Positions 43,108 through 53,223 of a stretch of 64,000 nt of DNA are shown here, one piece after another. Below the pieces are notes generated by a model. That model had not been told where the DNA came from. It did not search any database and saw nothing but the letters and a program-made list of their open reading frames with translations. The position numbers and the translations under genes were made by a program. Source of the stretch: Aquiluna sp. KACHI24 (GTDB lineage: Bacteria; Actinomycetota; Actinomycetes; Actinomycetales; Microbacteriaceae); assembly GCF_025997915.1 (NCBI RefSeq), contig NZ_AP026677.1, positions 992,001 through 1,056,000 on the forward strand, read 5' to 3'. Positions within the stretch are counted from its first letter, which is position 1. Every line of letters begins with the position of its first letter.

Positions 43108-43767
43108 ATGGCGACAGTTTTATTGATCACCCCCTCGCAAGATGCGCTCGCTTCGCAATTTGAACTTCTTGGCCACAGTGTCACACACATCGCACCCGAT
43201 GCCGCAGAAATCGCAAACGCCAAATCACACGACCTCACGGTCTTGGATTGTCGACAGGACTTGATTGCCGCCCGCGGAATTGCCCGTATTTTGGTTGCTG
43301 CAGGCTGGGACACCCCGGTGATTCTCTTGGTTCAAGACCAAGCCCTTGCGGTTATCACCACGGAGTGGGGAGCCAGTGACTTCCTATTGGCTAACGCATC
43401 GCTCGCCGAAATTGATGCCAGAGTCAGACTTGCCGTTGGCAAGACTCAAACCCAAACGGCCAGAGTGAACACCGGCCTTGTAATCGACGAGGTCAGCTAC
43501 ACGGCAAAAATCAACGGTCGAACGCTTGATCTGACATTCAAAGAATTTGAACTCCTACGCCATCTGAATGACAACCCCGGTCGAGTTTTCACCCGAGAGC
43601 AACTGCTAAGTGAGGTGTGGGGGTATGACTACTTCGGTGGCACTCGAACCGTCGATGTTCACATTCGAAGATTGAGAGCCAAACTTGGCGAAATGGAATC
43701 GCTAATCGGCACGGTGCGAAATGTTGGATACCGCTTGGATCCAAATCAAGAGGGCGAGAGTGACTGA
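43108..43767 (+). CDS. glnR: GlnR-like atypical OmpR-family regulator
   Basis: A 219-aa protein. The receiver domain is poorly conserved: the expected N-terminal acidic cluster is missing (VLLITPSQDAL), though Asp47 remains in VLDCRQDL. The stretch TTEWGASDFLLANASLAEIDARVRLAVGK matches actinobacterial GlnR, an orphan regulator of nitrogen genes that works without a cognate kinase. The winged helix (FKEFELLRHLNDNPGRVFTREQLLSEVWGYDYFGGTRTVDVHIRRLRAKLG) is fully conserved. GGAGGG precedes ATG 43108. No kinase gene is adjacent. Confidence 0.8.
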   Translation: MATVLLITPSQDALASQFELLGHSVTHIAPDAAEIANAKSHDLTVLDCRQDLIAARGIARILVAAGWDTPVILLVQDQALAVITTEWGASDFLLANASLAEIDARVRLAVGKTQTQTARVNTGLVIDEVSYTAKINGRTLDLTFKEFELLRHLNDNPGRVFTREQLLSEVWGYDYFGGTRTVDVHIRRLRAKLGEMESLIGTVRNVGYRLDPNQEGESD

Positions 43768-43810
43768 AAATTAACTTTCCGCTCACCCGCAACCTGTAAA
43801 GATTGTTCTT

Positions 43811-45922
43811 ATGTCAGAAGAGACCACGGCTATTTTTCGCCCAGACTCGCAACCCGATCTACCCCATGATCGATTTTTAGACCGCGAGCTGAGCTGGCTT
43901 GACTTCAATCAAAGGGTTTTAGAACTGGCTGAAGATAGAAGCATTCCGCTTCTGGAGCGCGTGAACTTTCTGAGTATTTTTGCCTCAAACCTGGATGAGT
44001 TCTTCATGGTGCGAGTGGCATCGCTAAAGCGCAGGGTCGCAACTGGAATCGCTGTTCAATCAGCGGCAGGATTTAGCCCTCAAGAGGTGCTGGTGCGAAT
44101 TTCAGAGCGTACTCGCGAATTACAGGCTCGACACTCAAGATTGTTTCGAGATGAGATTTCTCCAGCACTAGAGCGTCACGGGATTCATGTCACGCATTTC
44201 GGAAAGCTCAACGATGCGCAAAAGGCCGCACTTCACAACTATTTTCAGCTGAATGTTTTTCCGGTTCTAACTCCTTTGGCGGTTGACCCCGCTCACCCAT
44301 TCCCTTACATCTCGGGGCTCTCTCTCAACCTTGCAGTTGTGCTGCGTAACCCGCAGTCCGGATCCGAGCACTTTGCGAGAGTAAAAGTGCCGCCGCTACT
44401 ACCTCGTTTTGTTGAGGTAGAAGGGGCGGAGCGAACCTATGTCCCCCTTGAAGATGTCATGGGCGAGTTCCTATCTGAACTGTTCCCAGGCATGGATGTG
44501 GTGAAACATCACGCCTTCCGAGTCACTCGAAATGAGGATCTGGAAGTGGATGAGGACGAAGGTGAAAACCTTCTGGTTCAGCTCGAAAAGGAGCTCTTGC
44601 GGAGAAGATTTGGACCACCGGTAAGACTCGAAGTTGCCGAAGATATCGACCCTCAAGTTTTAGAACTGCTCTCTCGTGAACTCGATGTCGAGGCACACGA
44701 CATCTACCACCTGCCGGAGCCTCTAGATCTTCGCTCACTCAACGCGATCGCGTTTTTGAAGTATCCGGAGCTTCACTTCGAACCACATCAGATCACTACT
44801 AACCGCTACCTGCAGTCCGAGGATGATGAGGCGGCGGATATCTTTGGAGCGCTTCGTCAGCGCGAAGTTTTGGTTCACCACCCTTATGAGTCCTTTGCCA
44901 CCTCTGTCCAGGCGTTCTTGGAGCAGGCTGCAGCGGATCCTCAGGTCTTAGCAATCAAGCAGACGCTCTATCGAACCAGTGGTGATTCACCGATTGTCGA
45001 TGCCCTGATTGATGCAGCGGAAGCCGGCAAGCAGGTTCTGGCACTGGTTGAGATCAAGGCTCGATTTGACGAGCAGAACAACATCGGCTGGGCTAGAAAG
45101 CTCGAAGCCGCAGGTGTTCACGTGGTTTACGGGATCGTTGGCCTAAAGACCCACTGCAAGCTATCCCTGGTCATACGCCAAGAGGGTAACCAGCTGCGTC
45201 GCTACTGTCACATCGGAACCGGTAACTACAACCCCAAGACTGCTCGCTACTACGAGGACCTTGGTCTTCTCACCTCTCGGCAGTCAGTGGGTGAAGACCT
45301 GACCAAGCTCTTCAACCAGCTTTCTGGATTCTCCTCTGCTCCTGAGTACCAGTCACTGCTGGTCTCACCAAACGGTGTCAGGAATGGTCTTACCGCACGC
45401 GTGCAGCGCGAGATCGAGCACAAGCAAGCCGGACGCCCAGCAAAGATTCGCCTGAAGATGAACTCCCTCGTTGATGAGCAGATCATCGATCAGCTCTACC
45501 TAGCCTCAATGGCTGGGGTTGAGGTCGAGGTTCTGGTGCGCGGCATGTGTGCATTGAAGCCAGGTGTGCCTGGACTGAGTGAAAACATCAAGGTGCATTC
45601 GGTTTTAGGTCGCTACCTAGAGCATTCACGCATCTTCTCGTTTGAAAACGGAGGGGATCCCGATATCTACATCGGCAGTGCTGACATGATGCATCGCAAC
45701 CTAGATCGCCGAGTTGAGGCTCTGGTGAAGATCACGCAAACCGATCAAATCAAAGAGCTCAAGGAGCTGCTTGATTTGGGAATGAGCGACAAGGTCTCGC
45801 TGTGGACCCTTGCCAGCTCAGGATCCTGGCATCGCCAGACCACCTCCCCCACTGGAGCTCCGCTGATTGACATGCAAGACGAGCTGATGGCTCGAACGCT
45901 CACGAAGAAGCGGAGTCGCTAA
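43811..45922 (+). CDS. ppk: Polyphosphate kinase 1
   Basis: Reversibly polymerises the ATP gamma-phosphate into polyphosphate. The protein is 703 aa. The N-terminal domain has [19 protein letters not shown], and the catalytic C-terminal domains carry the autophosphorylated His448 in [10 protein letters not shown] and His467 in [15 protein letters not shown], with [14 protein letters not shown] near the end. A TAAAGATT-like box lies just upstream of the ATG. It overlaps mutT1 by 1 nt (TAATG), the Rv2984-Rv2985 pairing. Confidence 0.96.
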   Translation: MSEETTAIFRPDSQPDLPHDRFLDRELSWLDFNQRVLELAEDRSIPLLERVNFLSIFASNLDEFFMVRVASLKRRVATGIAVQSAAGFSPQEVLVRISERTRELQARHSRLFRDEISPALERHGIHVTHFGKLNDAQKAALHNYFQLNVFPVLTPLAVDPAHPFPYISGLSLNLAVVLRNPQSGSEHFARVKVPPLLPRFVEVEGAERTYVPLEDVMGEFLSELFPGMDVVKHHAFRVTRNEDLEVDEDEGENLLVQLEKELLRRRFGPPVRLEVAEDIDPQVLELLSRELDVEAHDIYHLPEPLDLRSLNAIAFLKYPELHFEPHQITTNRYLQSEDDEAADIFGALRQREVLVHHPYESFATSVQAFLEQAAADPQVLAIKQTLYRTSGDSPIVDALIDAAEAGKQVLALVEIKARFDEQNNIGWARKLEAAGVHVVYGIVGLKTHCKLSLVIRQEGNQLRRYCHIGTGNYNPKTARYYEDLGLLTSRQSVGEDLTKLFNQLSGFSSAPEYQSLLVSPNGVRNGLTARVQREIEHKQAGRPAKIRLKMNSLVDEQIIDQLYLASMAGVEVEVLVRGMCALKPGVPGLSENIKVHSVLGRYLEHSRIFSFENGGDPDIYIGSADMMHRNLDRRVEALVKITQTDQIKELKELLDLGMSDKVSLWTLASSGSWHRQTTSPTGAPLIDMQDELMARTLTKKRSR

Positions 45923-46848
45923 TGACCATTTATGCAGCTGGTGTGGTGCCTTGGCGCGAGGTGGGAAACTCAATCCAGGTGCTGCTCGTCCACCGCGAAA
46001 ACTACAACGACTGGGGCTTTCCCAAGGGCAAGCAGGATCCAGGAGAGCTGCTTCCCGAGACTGCGGTTAGAGAGCTGAAAGAAGAGGCGTCGATCTCAGT
46101 CAAACTAGGTCGAAAGCTCGACATCATTCGCTACACAGTGGGCACCGAGGACAAAGAGGTTCACTATTGGGCGGCCAAGGTTAAGCCAAAGGCAGCCAAG
46201 AAGCAGAAGTTTGTGGCGAACGAGGAGATTGCAAAGTGTGAGTGGGTGGCTGCGGATAAAGCGGCTGACCTATTGACCTACGAACACGATCAGAACCTCC
46301 TGAAGCTCTGCCTTGAGCTGCACCAGGCCAAGGAGCTTGAGACCAGGGCTATCATCATCCTTCGACACGCCAAGGCGACACTGCGCTCTGATTGGAAGGG
46401 CGAGGAGGCCAAGCGGCCACTGCTGCCAGAAGGTGAAATTCAGGCCAAACGGCTAGTGAATCTGCTTGCCGCCTACGGACCAAAGCAGCTTGTCACGTCG
46501 CCTTGGAAGAGGTGTTGGGACACCATTGCCCCATATGCCAAAAAGACCAAGCGCACTCTGGTTGAGCGTGGTCAGCTGACCGAGCTCTCCAATAAGCGCA
46601 GACCGATCAGCACCAAAAAGGTGGTTGATGCGCTGCTTGGAAAGTCAAAGTCTGGATTGATTTGCACTCATCGTCCAGCATTGCCAAGTGTGCTTGAACC
46701 GCTGGCAGCCGCTGCAAGTAAGGACCTAAAGAAGCACATTATGGAGGCTGCAGCGCTTAGACCCGGCGACTTCATTGTGCTTCGACTGACTCTGGGCTCT
46801 AAACCCAAAGTGGTGGGTGCAGAGTGGTGTCTGGCATCTGAGGATTAA
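45922..46848 (+). CDS. mutT1: MutT1-type fusion: Nudix hydrolase plus histidine phosphatase domain
   Basis: A 308-aa two-domain protein. The Nudix domain (1-135) has the box GKQDPGELLPETAVRELKEEASI. The C-terminal histidine-phosphatase-like domain begins IIILRHAKATLRSDW (RHA in place of RHG) and has a second His in CTHRPALPSV. Mycobacterial MutT1 uses this pair to hydrolyse 8-oxo-dGTP and diadenosine polyphosphates. The last box position, usually Gly, is Ser here. Translation is coupled to ppk. Confidence 0.9.
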   Translation: MTIYAAGVVPWREVGNSIQVLLVHRENYNDWGFPKGKQDPGELLPETAVRELKEEASISVKLGRKLDIIRYTVGTEDKEVHYWAAKVKPKAAKKQKFVANEEIAKCEWVAADKAADLLTYEHDQNLLKLCLELHQAKELETRAIIILRHAKATLRSDWKGEEAKRPLLPEGEIQAKRLVNLLAAYGPKQLVTSPWKRCWDTIAPYAKKTKRTLVERGQLTELSNKRRPISTKKVVDALLGKSKSGLICTHRPALPSVLEPLAAAASKDLKKHIMEAAALRPGDFIVLRLTLGSKPKVVGAEWCLASED

Positions 46849-46855
46849 GGGCTGA

Positions 46856-46877
46856 ATTCACCTTCTGTTAACCTTTT
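46856..46877 (+). promoter_or_regulatory. PHO-box-like direct repeats upstream of pstS
   Basis: ATTCACCTTCT followed by GTTAACCTTTT: two 11-nt units with GTTCACC-like cores, as in the PHO boxes bound by PhoP/RegX3 in Actinobacteria. It lies about 60 nt before the pstS start. Confidence 0.6.
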
Positions 46878-46937
46878 GCGAGGCATTTCTTCGCCAATTG
46901 TTCATAAAGTTAACGACGTCGACTTCCTAAGGAAATT

Positions 46938-48011
46938 GTGGCGTCTTTGATTCGTTCGGTTGCAGCTGCGGTCACCGTGTTGACCCTCTCGGGTTGCGCA
47001 CTCAATGAGATTGGGTTACCTGAGACTGACTCTGATCTTTTTGGCACCTTGAACGGCTCTGGAGCTTCGTCGGTTGCCTCAGCTCAGGAAGCTTGGGTGG
47101 CGAGTTTTCAGTCACTCAACCCTGACGTGACAATCAACTACGACCCAACCGGTTCCGGCACCGGTCGTTCGCAATTCTTTGAGGGTGCGGTGGCCTTTGC
47201 TCAATCTGACTCTTATTTCAAAGACGAAGAACTTGAGCTTGAATCCCCTAACTGCGTCCCCGGCTCAGGCAATTGGGAGATCCCGGTTTACATCTCGCCT
47301 ATCGCCGTTCTGTTCAACCTTGAGGGCATCAAGAGCATAAATCTGACACCTCAGACCTTGGCAAAAATCTTCACCGGCGAAATCAAGCGCTGGGACCACC
47401 CCGAGCTCGTCGAAACGAACCCCGGAGTAAACCTTCCCGACCTGGGTATCACCGCTGTGCACCGCTCTGATAAATCTGGAACCACTGGAAACTTCACTGA
47501 CTATCTAGCCCAGCTCGCACCTGAGATTTGGGAAGCAGGCAAGACCGAGGAGTGGCCCGCGGAATATGGTGGCGAGGGTGGTAACACCACGGCCGGCGTA
47601 ATCGCTGCGCTGCAGGCAAACGGCACCATCGGATATGCGGACGCCTCACGACAAGGTGAGCTAGGAGCAGCAGCGCTTTTGGTCGGCGATGAGTTTGTAA
47701 AATTCACCCCCGAGCGAGCTGCAAAGTTGATTGACGCGTCGGAAATTGCCGATGGTAGACCTGCCAACTCTCTCGCCTACAAACTGAATCGCAAGACTAA
47801 TGACCCTAGCGTTTATCCGGTTGCCTTGGTCACATACCTGATGGGTTGCAACGTCTACCAAAACAGTGCCACCGGGTTGCTGGTCAAGGAGTACGCCAAG
47901 TACATCAACTCGGAAGCGGGCCAGATTGCGGCTCAGGAATTCGCGGGCTCCTCGCCAATTACTGAAACTACAAGAGCAAAAAACCAAGCAGTGATTGAGG
48001 CGATCCGATGA
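46938..48011 (+). CDS. pstS: Phosphate-binding lipoprotein PstS
   Basis: The high-affinity periplasmic-type phosphate receptor of the Pst importer. The protein is 357 aa. The lipobox is LTLSGC with acylated Cys20. Phosphate-site motifs include GSGASSV, DPTGSGTGRSQF and HRSDKSGTTGNFTDYL. GTG 46938 is preceded by AAGGAAA. It is the first gene of pstSCAB, with 4-nt ATGA overlap to pstC and a PHO-box-like repeat upstream. Confidence 0.95.
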   Translation: MASLIRSVAAAVTVLTLSGCALNEIGLPETDSDLFGTLNGSGASSVASAQEAWVASFQSLNPDVTINYDPTGSGTGRSQFFEGAVAFAQSDSYFKDEELELESPNCVPGSGNWEIPVYISPIAVLFNLEGIKSINLTPQTLAKIFTGEIKRWDHPELVETNPGVNLPDLGITAVHRSDKSGTTGNFTDYLAQLAPEIWEAGKTEEWPAEYGGEGGNTTAGVIAALQANGTIGYADASRQGELGAAALLVGDEFVKFTPERAAKLIDASEIADGRPANSLAYKLNRKTNDPSVYPVALVTYLMGCNVYQNSATGLLVKEYAKYINSEAGQIAAQEFAGSSPITETTRAKNQAVIEAIR

Positions 48012-48922
48012 CTCAGCGTCCGGTGCGCCGAGTGGGTGATGTGGTTTTTGCAGGGCTGGCCAGAGTCTCAGGTGTCAGCATTCTCGCGACGCTCGCTCTC
48101 GTCGCCGCGTTCTTGATAATTCAAGCAACCCCGGCTTTTTATGCCGATGATCTATATGCCGCACCAGATGGATTCTGGGCTTATGTTGCTCCTTACGTCT
48201 TTGGCACCGTCTACGGTTCGGCTATTGCACTGGTAATTGCAACTCCGCTAGCGATCGGCATCGCGCTATTCATTTCGCACTATGCCAATCGCAAAATCGC
48301 CCAGACCCTTGGTTATCTCATTGATCTGCTTGCGGCTATCCCATCGGTGGTTTATGGCCTTTGGGGCATCCAGGTACTGGCTCCATTTCTCAACCCGAGC
48401 TACTCCTGGCTGAATGAAAACCTCGGATGGATCCCCCTCTTCGGCGGCCAGCTCTCCGCCACAGGAAGAACCATGCTCACCGTTGGCATCGTGCTTGCGA
48501 TCATGATCTTGCCAATCATGGCGGCCCTGATTCGCGAGGTTTTCTTGCAAACTCCAAGACTCAACGAGGAGGCTGCCCTGGCCCTCGGTGCCACCAAGTG
48601 GGAGATGATTCGCTTGGCTGTAATCCCATTTGGCCGACCAGGCATTGTTTCGGCTGCCATGCTCGGACTTGGTCGCGCCCTTGGCGAGACCATGGCGGTG
48701 GCGTTGGTGCTCTCCCCCTCGGCAGTGATCTCGTTTGCGCTACTAACTTCTACAAATCCAAACACCATCGCAGCCAACATTGCTCTGCAGTTCCCTGAGG
48801 CCGGCGGTAGCTACGTGAACCTCTTGATTGCAACCGGTTTGGTGCTCTTCGCAATCACCCTGCTGGTTAACTCGATTGCCCGCGGCATTCTTGCTAGAAG
48901 TGCGGTTGGGGGTGGCAAATGA
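48008..48922 (+). CDS. pstC: Phosphate ABC transporter permease PstC
   Basis: A 304-aa inner-membrane permease with six hydrophobic segments. The ABC-permease EAA loop is EEAALALGATKWEMIRLAVIPFGRPGI (about residues 182-208). It pairs with PstA and PstB. It starts and ends in ATGA overlaps with pstS and pstA, so translation is coupled. Confidence 0.95.
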   Translation: MTQRPVRRVGDVVFAGLARVSGVSILATLALVAAFLIIQATPAFYADDLYAAPDGFWAYVAPYVFGTVYGSAIALVIATPLAIGIALFISHYANRKIAQTLGYLIDLLAAIPSVVYGLWGIQVLAPFLNPSYSWLNENLGWIPLFGGQLSATGRTMLTVGIVLAIMILPIMAALIREVFLQTPRLNEEAALALGATKWEMIRLAVIPFGRPGIVSAAMLGLGRALGETMAVALVLSPSAVISFALLTSTNPNTIAANIALQFPEAGGSYVNLLIATGLVLFAITLLVNSIARGILARSAVGGGK

Positions 48923-49983
48923 GCATTGAATTTGCACGTCCTGCCTCGCTGAGCATGAAGGGCTCGCTACCGAGGCTCTTCAACCCACTGCTTGGAATTG
49001 CCTCGATCGCGGCAGGGTTTTTCACGGCTTTCGCTACCGCCAGCGAATCCGGTCCTGGCCTGGTCCCTGGCGCTCTGGTCGCGGCGTTCGGATTTGTGTC
49101 TATCTCGGTCTTGGTGTCCCGGCTGATCGAGGGCAAGCGCAAGGCAACCGATCGTTTGGTTACCTCTTTAGTAACCGGGGCATTTCTGCTCGCACTCGTG
49201 CCCTTGATTTCACTGGTTGCAACCGTCTTGACTCTGGGCTCCAAACGTTTTGATCTCGAGTTCTTCACCTATTCGATGAGAAACATCTTGGGCGAGGGCG
49301 GTGGCGCAATTCACGCAATTGTTGGCACCTTGGAGATCACCGCACTGGCGACTTTGTTCTCAGTTCCGATTGGCATCATGACCGCGATTTATCTGATTGA
49401 GTACGGTCGTGGCAAGCTCGCAAAGGCAGTCACATTCCTAGTGGATGTCATGACCGGTATCCCATCGATCGTGGCTGGCTTGTTTGCCTATGCGGTGTTT
49501 GCTTTGATCTTTGGCCCAGGTGTCCGAATGGGAATCGCAGGCTCAGTAGCACTTTCGGTCTTGATGATCCCGGTAGTTATTCGATCGACCGAAGAGATGC
49601 TGAAGATTGTTCCGAACGAATTGCGTGAGGCATCACTTGCACTGGGTGTCCCAAAGTGGCTAACGGTTGTAAAGGTCGTGTTGCCGACCGCAATCGGAGG
49701 CATCGTCACAGGAGGCATGATTGCCATTGCACGTGTCATCGGTGAGACCGCACCGCTTCTGCTGGTGGCTGGATTTACGTCCTCGATGAACTACGACCCC
49801 ACCGATGGTCGAATGATGACGCTTCCAGTATTCGTCTACACCTCCTACGCAAACGTTGGAACCAACTTCCAGGCCTACATCGATAGAGCTTGGGCTGGTG
49901 CGCTGACACTGATGTTGATAGTGATGATCCTCAACCTGGGAGCAAGGTTGGTTTCGAAGTTTTTTGCTCCTAAGAAAGGCTAG
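48919..49983 (+). CDS. pstA: Phosphate ABC transporter permease PstA
   Basis: A 354-aa permease, longer than the usual 280-300 because of an N-terminal region with two or three additional hydrophobic segments before residue 100. The core has six segments and the EAA loop [27 protein letters not shown]. The [12 protein letters not shown] motif is typical. pstB starts 2 bp after the stop. Confidence 0.94.
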   Translation: MSIEFARPASLSMKGSLPRLFNPLLGIASIAAGFFTAFATASESGPGLVPGALVAAFGFVSISVLVSRLIEGKRKATDRLVTSLVTGAFLLALVPLISLVATVLTLGSKRFDLEFFTYSMRNILGEGGGAIHAIVGTLEITALATLFSVPIGIMTAIYLIEYGRGKLAKAVTFLVDVMTGIPSIVAGLFAYAVFALIFGPGVRMGIAGSVALSVLMIPVVIRSTEEMLKIVPNELREASLALGVPKWLTVVKVVLPTAIGGIVTGGMIAIARVIGETAPLLLVAGFTSSMNYDPTDGRMMTLPVFVYTSYANVGTNFQAYIDRAWAGALTLMLIVMILNLGARLVSKFFAPKKG

Positions 49984-49985
49984 AA

Positions 49986-50765
49986 ATGGCAAAGCACCTT
50001 GAACTTCAAGACCTAAACGTCTACTACGGCAACTTTCTAGCCGTCGAAGGTGTGAGCATGGAGATTGAACCTCGTTCCATCACTGCCTTCATCGGTCCAT
50101 CAGGTTGCGGTAAGTCGACATTGCTGCGCACCATCAATCGCATGCACGAGGTTATCCCTGGCGCTCGCGTTGAGGGCAAGTTGCTTGTTGATGGCGAAGA
50201 TCTCTACGGTCCCGACATCGACCCGGTAATGGTTCGTCGTCATGTCGGAATGGTATTTCAAAGACCTAACCCGTTTCCCACTCTCTCAATTCGGGACAAC
50301 GTGCTTGCTGGCTACAAGCTCAATAACTCCAAAATGACAAAATCCGAAGCCGACGACCTGGTGGAAAAATCACTGGTTGGTGCGAACCTATGGAATGAGG
50401 TCAAAGACCGCCTAGACAAGCCGGGTGCAGGACTTTCGGGTGGTCAGCAACAGCGACTTTGCATCGCCAGGGCGATCGCGGTTGAACCGAGCGTGCTTTT
50501 GATGGATGAACCAACCAGCGCGCTGGATCCAATCTCCACCCAAGCAATTGAAGACCTGGCCTTTGAGCTCAAGGAGCGCTTCACGGTTGTGATCGTTACA
50601 CACAACATGCAGCAGGCGGCTCGAATCTCCGACATGACTGCATTTTTCAACATTGCCGGTTCTGGACAGCCCGGAAAGTTGATCGAGTACGACAAGACCG
50701 ACAAGATTTTCTCTAACCCTTCCGTGCAGCAGACTGAGGACTACGTCTCCGGGCGCTTCGGCTAG
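49986..50765 (+). CDS. pstB: Phosphate ABC transporter ATPase PstB
   Basis: A 259-aa ATPase subunit. Walker [11 protein letters not shown]-loop VFQRPNPFP, signature [14 protein letters not shown], Walker [14 protein letters not shown] and H-loop [13 protein letters not shown], all diagnostic of PstB. It completes pstSCAB; the usual following phoU is absent here and lies at 38657 instead. Confidence 0.96.
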   Translation: MAKHLELQDLNVYYGNFLAVEGVSMEIEPRSITAFIGPSGCGKSTLLRTINRMHEVIPGARVEGKLLVDGEDLYGPDIDPVMVRRHVGMVFQRPNPFPTLSIRDNVLAGYKLNNSKMTKSEADDLVEKSLVGANLWNEVKDRLDKPGAGLSGGQQQRLCIARAIAVEPSVLLMDEPTSALDPISTQAIEDLAFELKERFTVVIVTHNMQQAARISDMTAFFNIAGSGQPGKLIEYDKTDKIFSNPSVQQTEDYVSGRFG

Positions 50766-50799
50766 AAACAAAAACTTCCATCTCATGGTTTAGTTAGCC

Positions 50800-52326
50800 A
50801 TGATCGAAAACGTCACCGCGGACCTGCCTGAGCTATATGCCGGGGACGGGAAGCCGGCCCGAGTTTTGGTCACCGGAGCCACAGGCTACATTGGCGGACG
50901 ATTGATTCGAGAGCTACTCGCTCATAACTACCGGGTAAGAGTTCTGGTTCGTAACGCCGACAAACTTCGAGACTACCCCTGGGTGCACCAGGTTGAGATC
51001 ACAGAGGGTGATGCCGCTAACCCCGAAGTGCTGGATAAAGCGCTGCAAAACATCAACGTGGCCTACTACCTTTTGCACGCGCTGAACTCACCAAAAAACT
51101 TTGAACAAGAAGAAGCAGATCTAGCAACCAAGTTCGCTACCGCAGCCAAAGCTAATCAGGTGGAACGAATTGTTTACCTCGGCGGAATGACCTCGAGTGA
51201 TGACCAACTCTCACCGCACATGGCTGCCAGAACCGAGACCGGAGAGATTCTAAGACGCAGTGGTGTTCCCACCATTGAACTTCGCGCCGGGGTGGTAATT
51301 GGTTCAGGGTCTGCTTCTTTTGAGATGCTGCGTCACCTCACGGAGCGTTTACCAATCATGGTCACACCAAAGTGGCTGAAGAATCGCATCCAACCAATTG
51401 CCATCAGAGATGTCCTTAGATACCTGGTCGGCTCGGCCACCATCGACAAATCGGTAAACCGAGTATTCGACATCGCTGGGCCGGATGTCTTTACCTACAT
51501 GGAGATGATGCAGCAGTATGCCGAGGTTGCCGGCCTCAGGCGAAGAATCATCATTCCGCTTCCGGTTCTAACTCCAAGACTGGCCTCAGGCTGGATTGGG
51601 CTTGTGACTCCAGTTCCGGTCACCTTGGCAAAACGCTTAGTGGCGTCTCTGAAGCACGAGGTGGTGGCCAAGGAAGACGACATCCGCAAATACATCCCGG
51701 ATGCTCCGGGCGGGAGAACCACCTTCAAAAGGGCAGTTGAACTGGCTTTGACAAGAGTCAAGGACTTAGAGGTGGAGACTCGTTGGTCGAACGCCACCAC
51801 ACCGGGCACTCACTCTGAACCTCTGCCCACCGATCCCGACTGGGCTGGTGGTTCGCTGTATGTCGATCAACGTGAATACGTCAGCAACGACTCCCAGGAG
51901 GAGATCTGGAAGCGTATTGAGGCTATCGGTGGAGACAACGGTTACTCGACCGCAACCTGGGCTTGGGAGCTCCGCGGTCTGATGGACCGCTTTGTTGGCG
52001 GTGTTGGTCTCAGGCGCGGTCGCCGCGACCCCAACACCCTGATGGAGGGTGAGGCACTGGATTTTTGGCGAGTAGAAAAGATAGAGAGACCGAATCTGCT
52101 GCGACTAAGAGCCGAGATGAAACTTCCGGGTTTGGCTTGGTTGGAATTCAGAACCTACAAACTCCCCAACGGCCAGACACTGCTGGTTCAGCGTGCCTTC
52201 TTCCACCCCAAAGGGCTCTTCGGTCACGCCTACTGGGCAGCGGTATTTCCAATGCACGGCATAGTTTTCCCATCGATGGCAAAGAAACTAGCGGGGAAGG
52301 GCTGCAAGAAGGCTCCAAATAGCTAG
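50800..52326 (+). CDS. NAD(P)-binding SDR fused to a C-terminal DUF2867 domain
   Basis: A 508-aa protein. The atypical SDR/NmrA domain (about 20-310) has the motif VTGATGYIGGRLIRELL. The C-terminal domain (about 345-500) resembles DUF2867, a START-like ligand-binding fold (WAWELRGLMDRFVGGVGLRRGRRDP). Such fusions are common in Actinobacteria, with no established substrate. The stop codon TAG starts the TAGGCT box of the following transporter gene. Confidence 0.82.
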   Translation: MIENVTADLPELYAGDGKPARVLVTGATGYIGGRLIRELLAHNYRVRVLVRNADKLRDYPWVHQVEITEGDAANPEVLDKALQNINVAYYLLHALNSPKNFEQEEADLATKFATAAKANQVERIVYLGGMTSSDDQLSPHMAARTETGEILRRSGVPTIELRAGVVIGSGSASFEMLRHLTERLPIMVTPKWLKNRIQPIAIRDVLRYLVGSATIDKSVNRVFDIAGPDVFTYMEMMQQYAEVAGLRRRIIIPLPVLTPRLASGWIGLVTPVPVTLAKRLVASLKHEVVAKEDDIRKYIPDAPGGRTTFKRAVELALTRVKDLEVETRWSNATTPGTHSEPLPTDPDWAGGSLYVDQREYVSNDSQEEIWKRIEAIGGDNGYSTATWAWELRGLMDRFVGGVGLRRGRRDPNTLMEGEALDFWRVEKIERPNLLRLRAEMKLPGLAWLEFRTYKLPNGQTLLVQRAFFHPKGLFGHAYWAAVFPMHGIVFPSMAKKLAGKGCKKAPNS

Positions 52327-52329
52327 GCT
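52324..52329 (+). promoter_or_regulatory. -10 box TAGGCT overlapping the upstream stop
   Basis: TAGGCT starts with the TAG stop at 52324-52326 and ends 6 nt before ATG 52336. Confidence 0.5.
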
Positions 52330-52335
52330 TTGGCA

Positions 52336-53223
52336 ATGACCAGAATCCGTTTTGCAGTTATTGCTCTGCTCTTTGTCGGATTCGTCTGGGGTGCCGCCTT
52401 TGTGCTTATGAAAGACGCAATTGAGCAGCAGCCCTACATGGATTTTCTGGCTACCCGCTTTACGGTTGCTGCCCTTGCCATGATCGTGCTGCGACCGAGA
52501 ATTTCGCTCAGCTTTGCAAAGGGCGACATCGGTTTCGGTGCCCTAATTGGCAGCGTGCTGGCGCTTGGTTACATAACCCAAACTATTGGCCTAGAGGCAA
52601 CCACGGCCGCGATGAGCGGTTTTCTCACCGGCCTATATGTGATCTTGACCCCACTACTGGCTTGGCTGGTACTCAAGCAAAAGATCTCTCTCAAAATCGC
52701 GCTTGGAGCGATTTTGGCGGCAGTTGGATTAGGGATTCTCTCCGGTGCAGCCGAGAGCGTGGAGTTTCAAATCGGTCAGCTCTGGCTGATTGCCTGTGCC
52801 GTTATGTATGCGGTTCATATTTTGCTCTTGGGTAAATATGGTCAGGGGCGCGACTCATATCGCTTCGCGATGTTGCAAATCGCCTCTGTTGCGATTGTCA
52901 CTTGGGCGTTTGCACTCGCGGATGGTTATCAGGCTCCACCAAATGCTTCGGTTTGGTTTGCCATCCTGTTTACCGCACTGCTCTCTACCGTGTTCGCATT
53001 TTGGGTTCAAACCTGGGCACAGACCATTTTGGAAGCCTCGAGAGTTGCGCTTTTGATTACCTCAGAGGTCGTCTTCACCGCAATCATCGCGGTTTGGGTC
53101 GGCCAAGAACCAGCAACCACGGCCATGGTGATTGGTGGCGCAGTGATGTTGATTGCGATGCTGTTGGTGGAGTGGCCTACGAAATCAAAGGCCAGCCGCT
53201 ACCAAGAGCGCTTGGAGTTTTGA
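52336..53223 (+). CDS. EamA/DMT superfamily transporter
   Basis: A 295-aa protein with ten hydrophobic segments arranged as two EamA repeats. The first is FVGFVWGAAFVLMKDAIEQ; the second begins near FQIGQLWLIACAVMYAVHILLLGKY. Members export metabolites or drugs; the substrate is unknown. ATG 52336 is set by the TAGGCT box. Its last 39 nt overlap the glpD 3' end on the other strand. Confidence 0.88.
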   Translation: MTRIRFAVIALLFVGFVWGAAFVLMKDAIEQQPYMDFLATRFTVAALAMIVLRPRISLSFAKGDIGFGALIGSVLALGYITQTIGLEATTAAMSGFLTGLYVILTPLLAWLVLKQKISLKIALGAILAAVGLGILSGAAESVEFQIGQLWLIACAVMYAVHILLLGKYGQGRDSYRFAMLQIASVAIVTWAFALADGYQAPPNASVWFAILFTALLSTVFAFWVQTWAQTILEASRVALLITSEVVFTAIIAVWVGQEPATTAMVIGGAVMLIAMLLVEWPTKSKASRYQERLEF

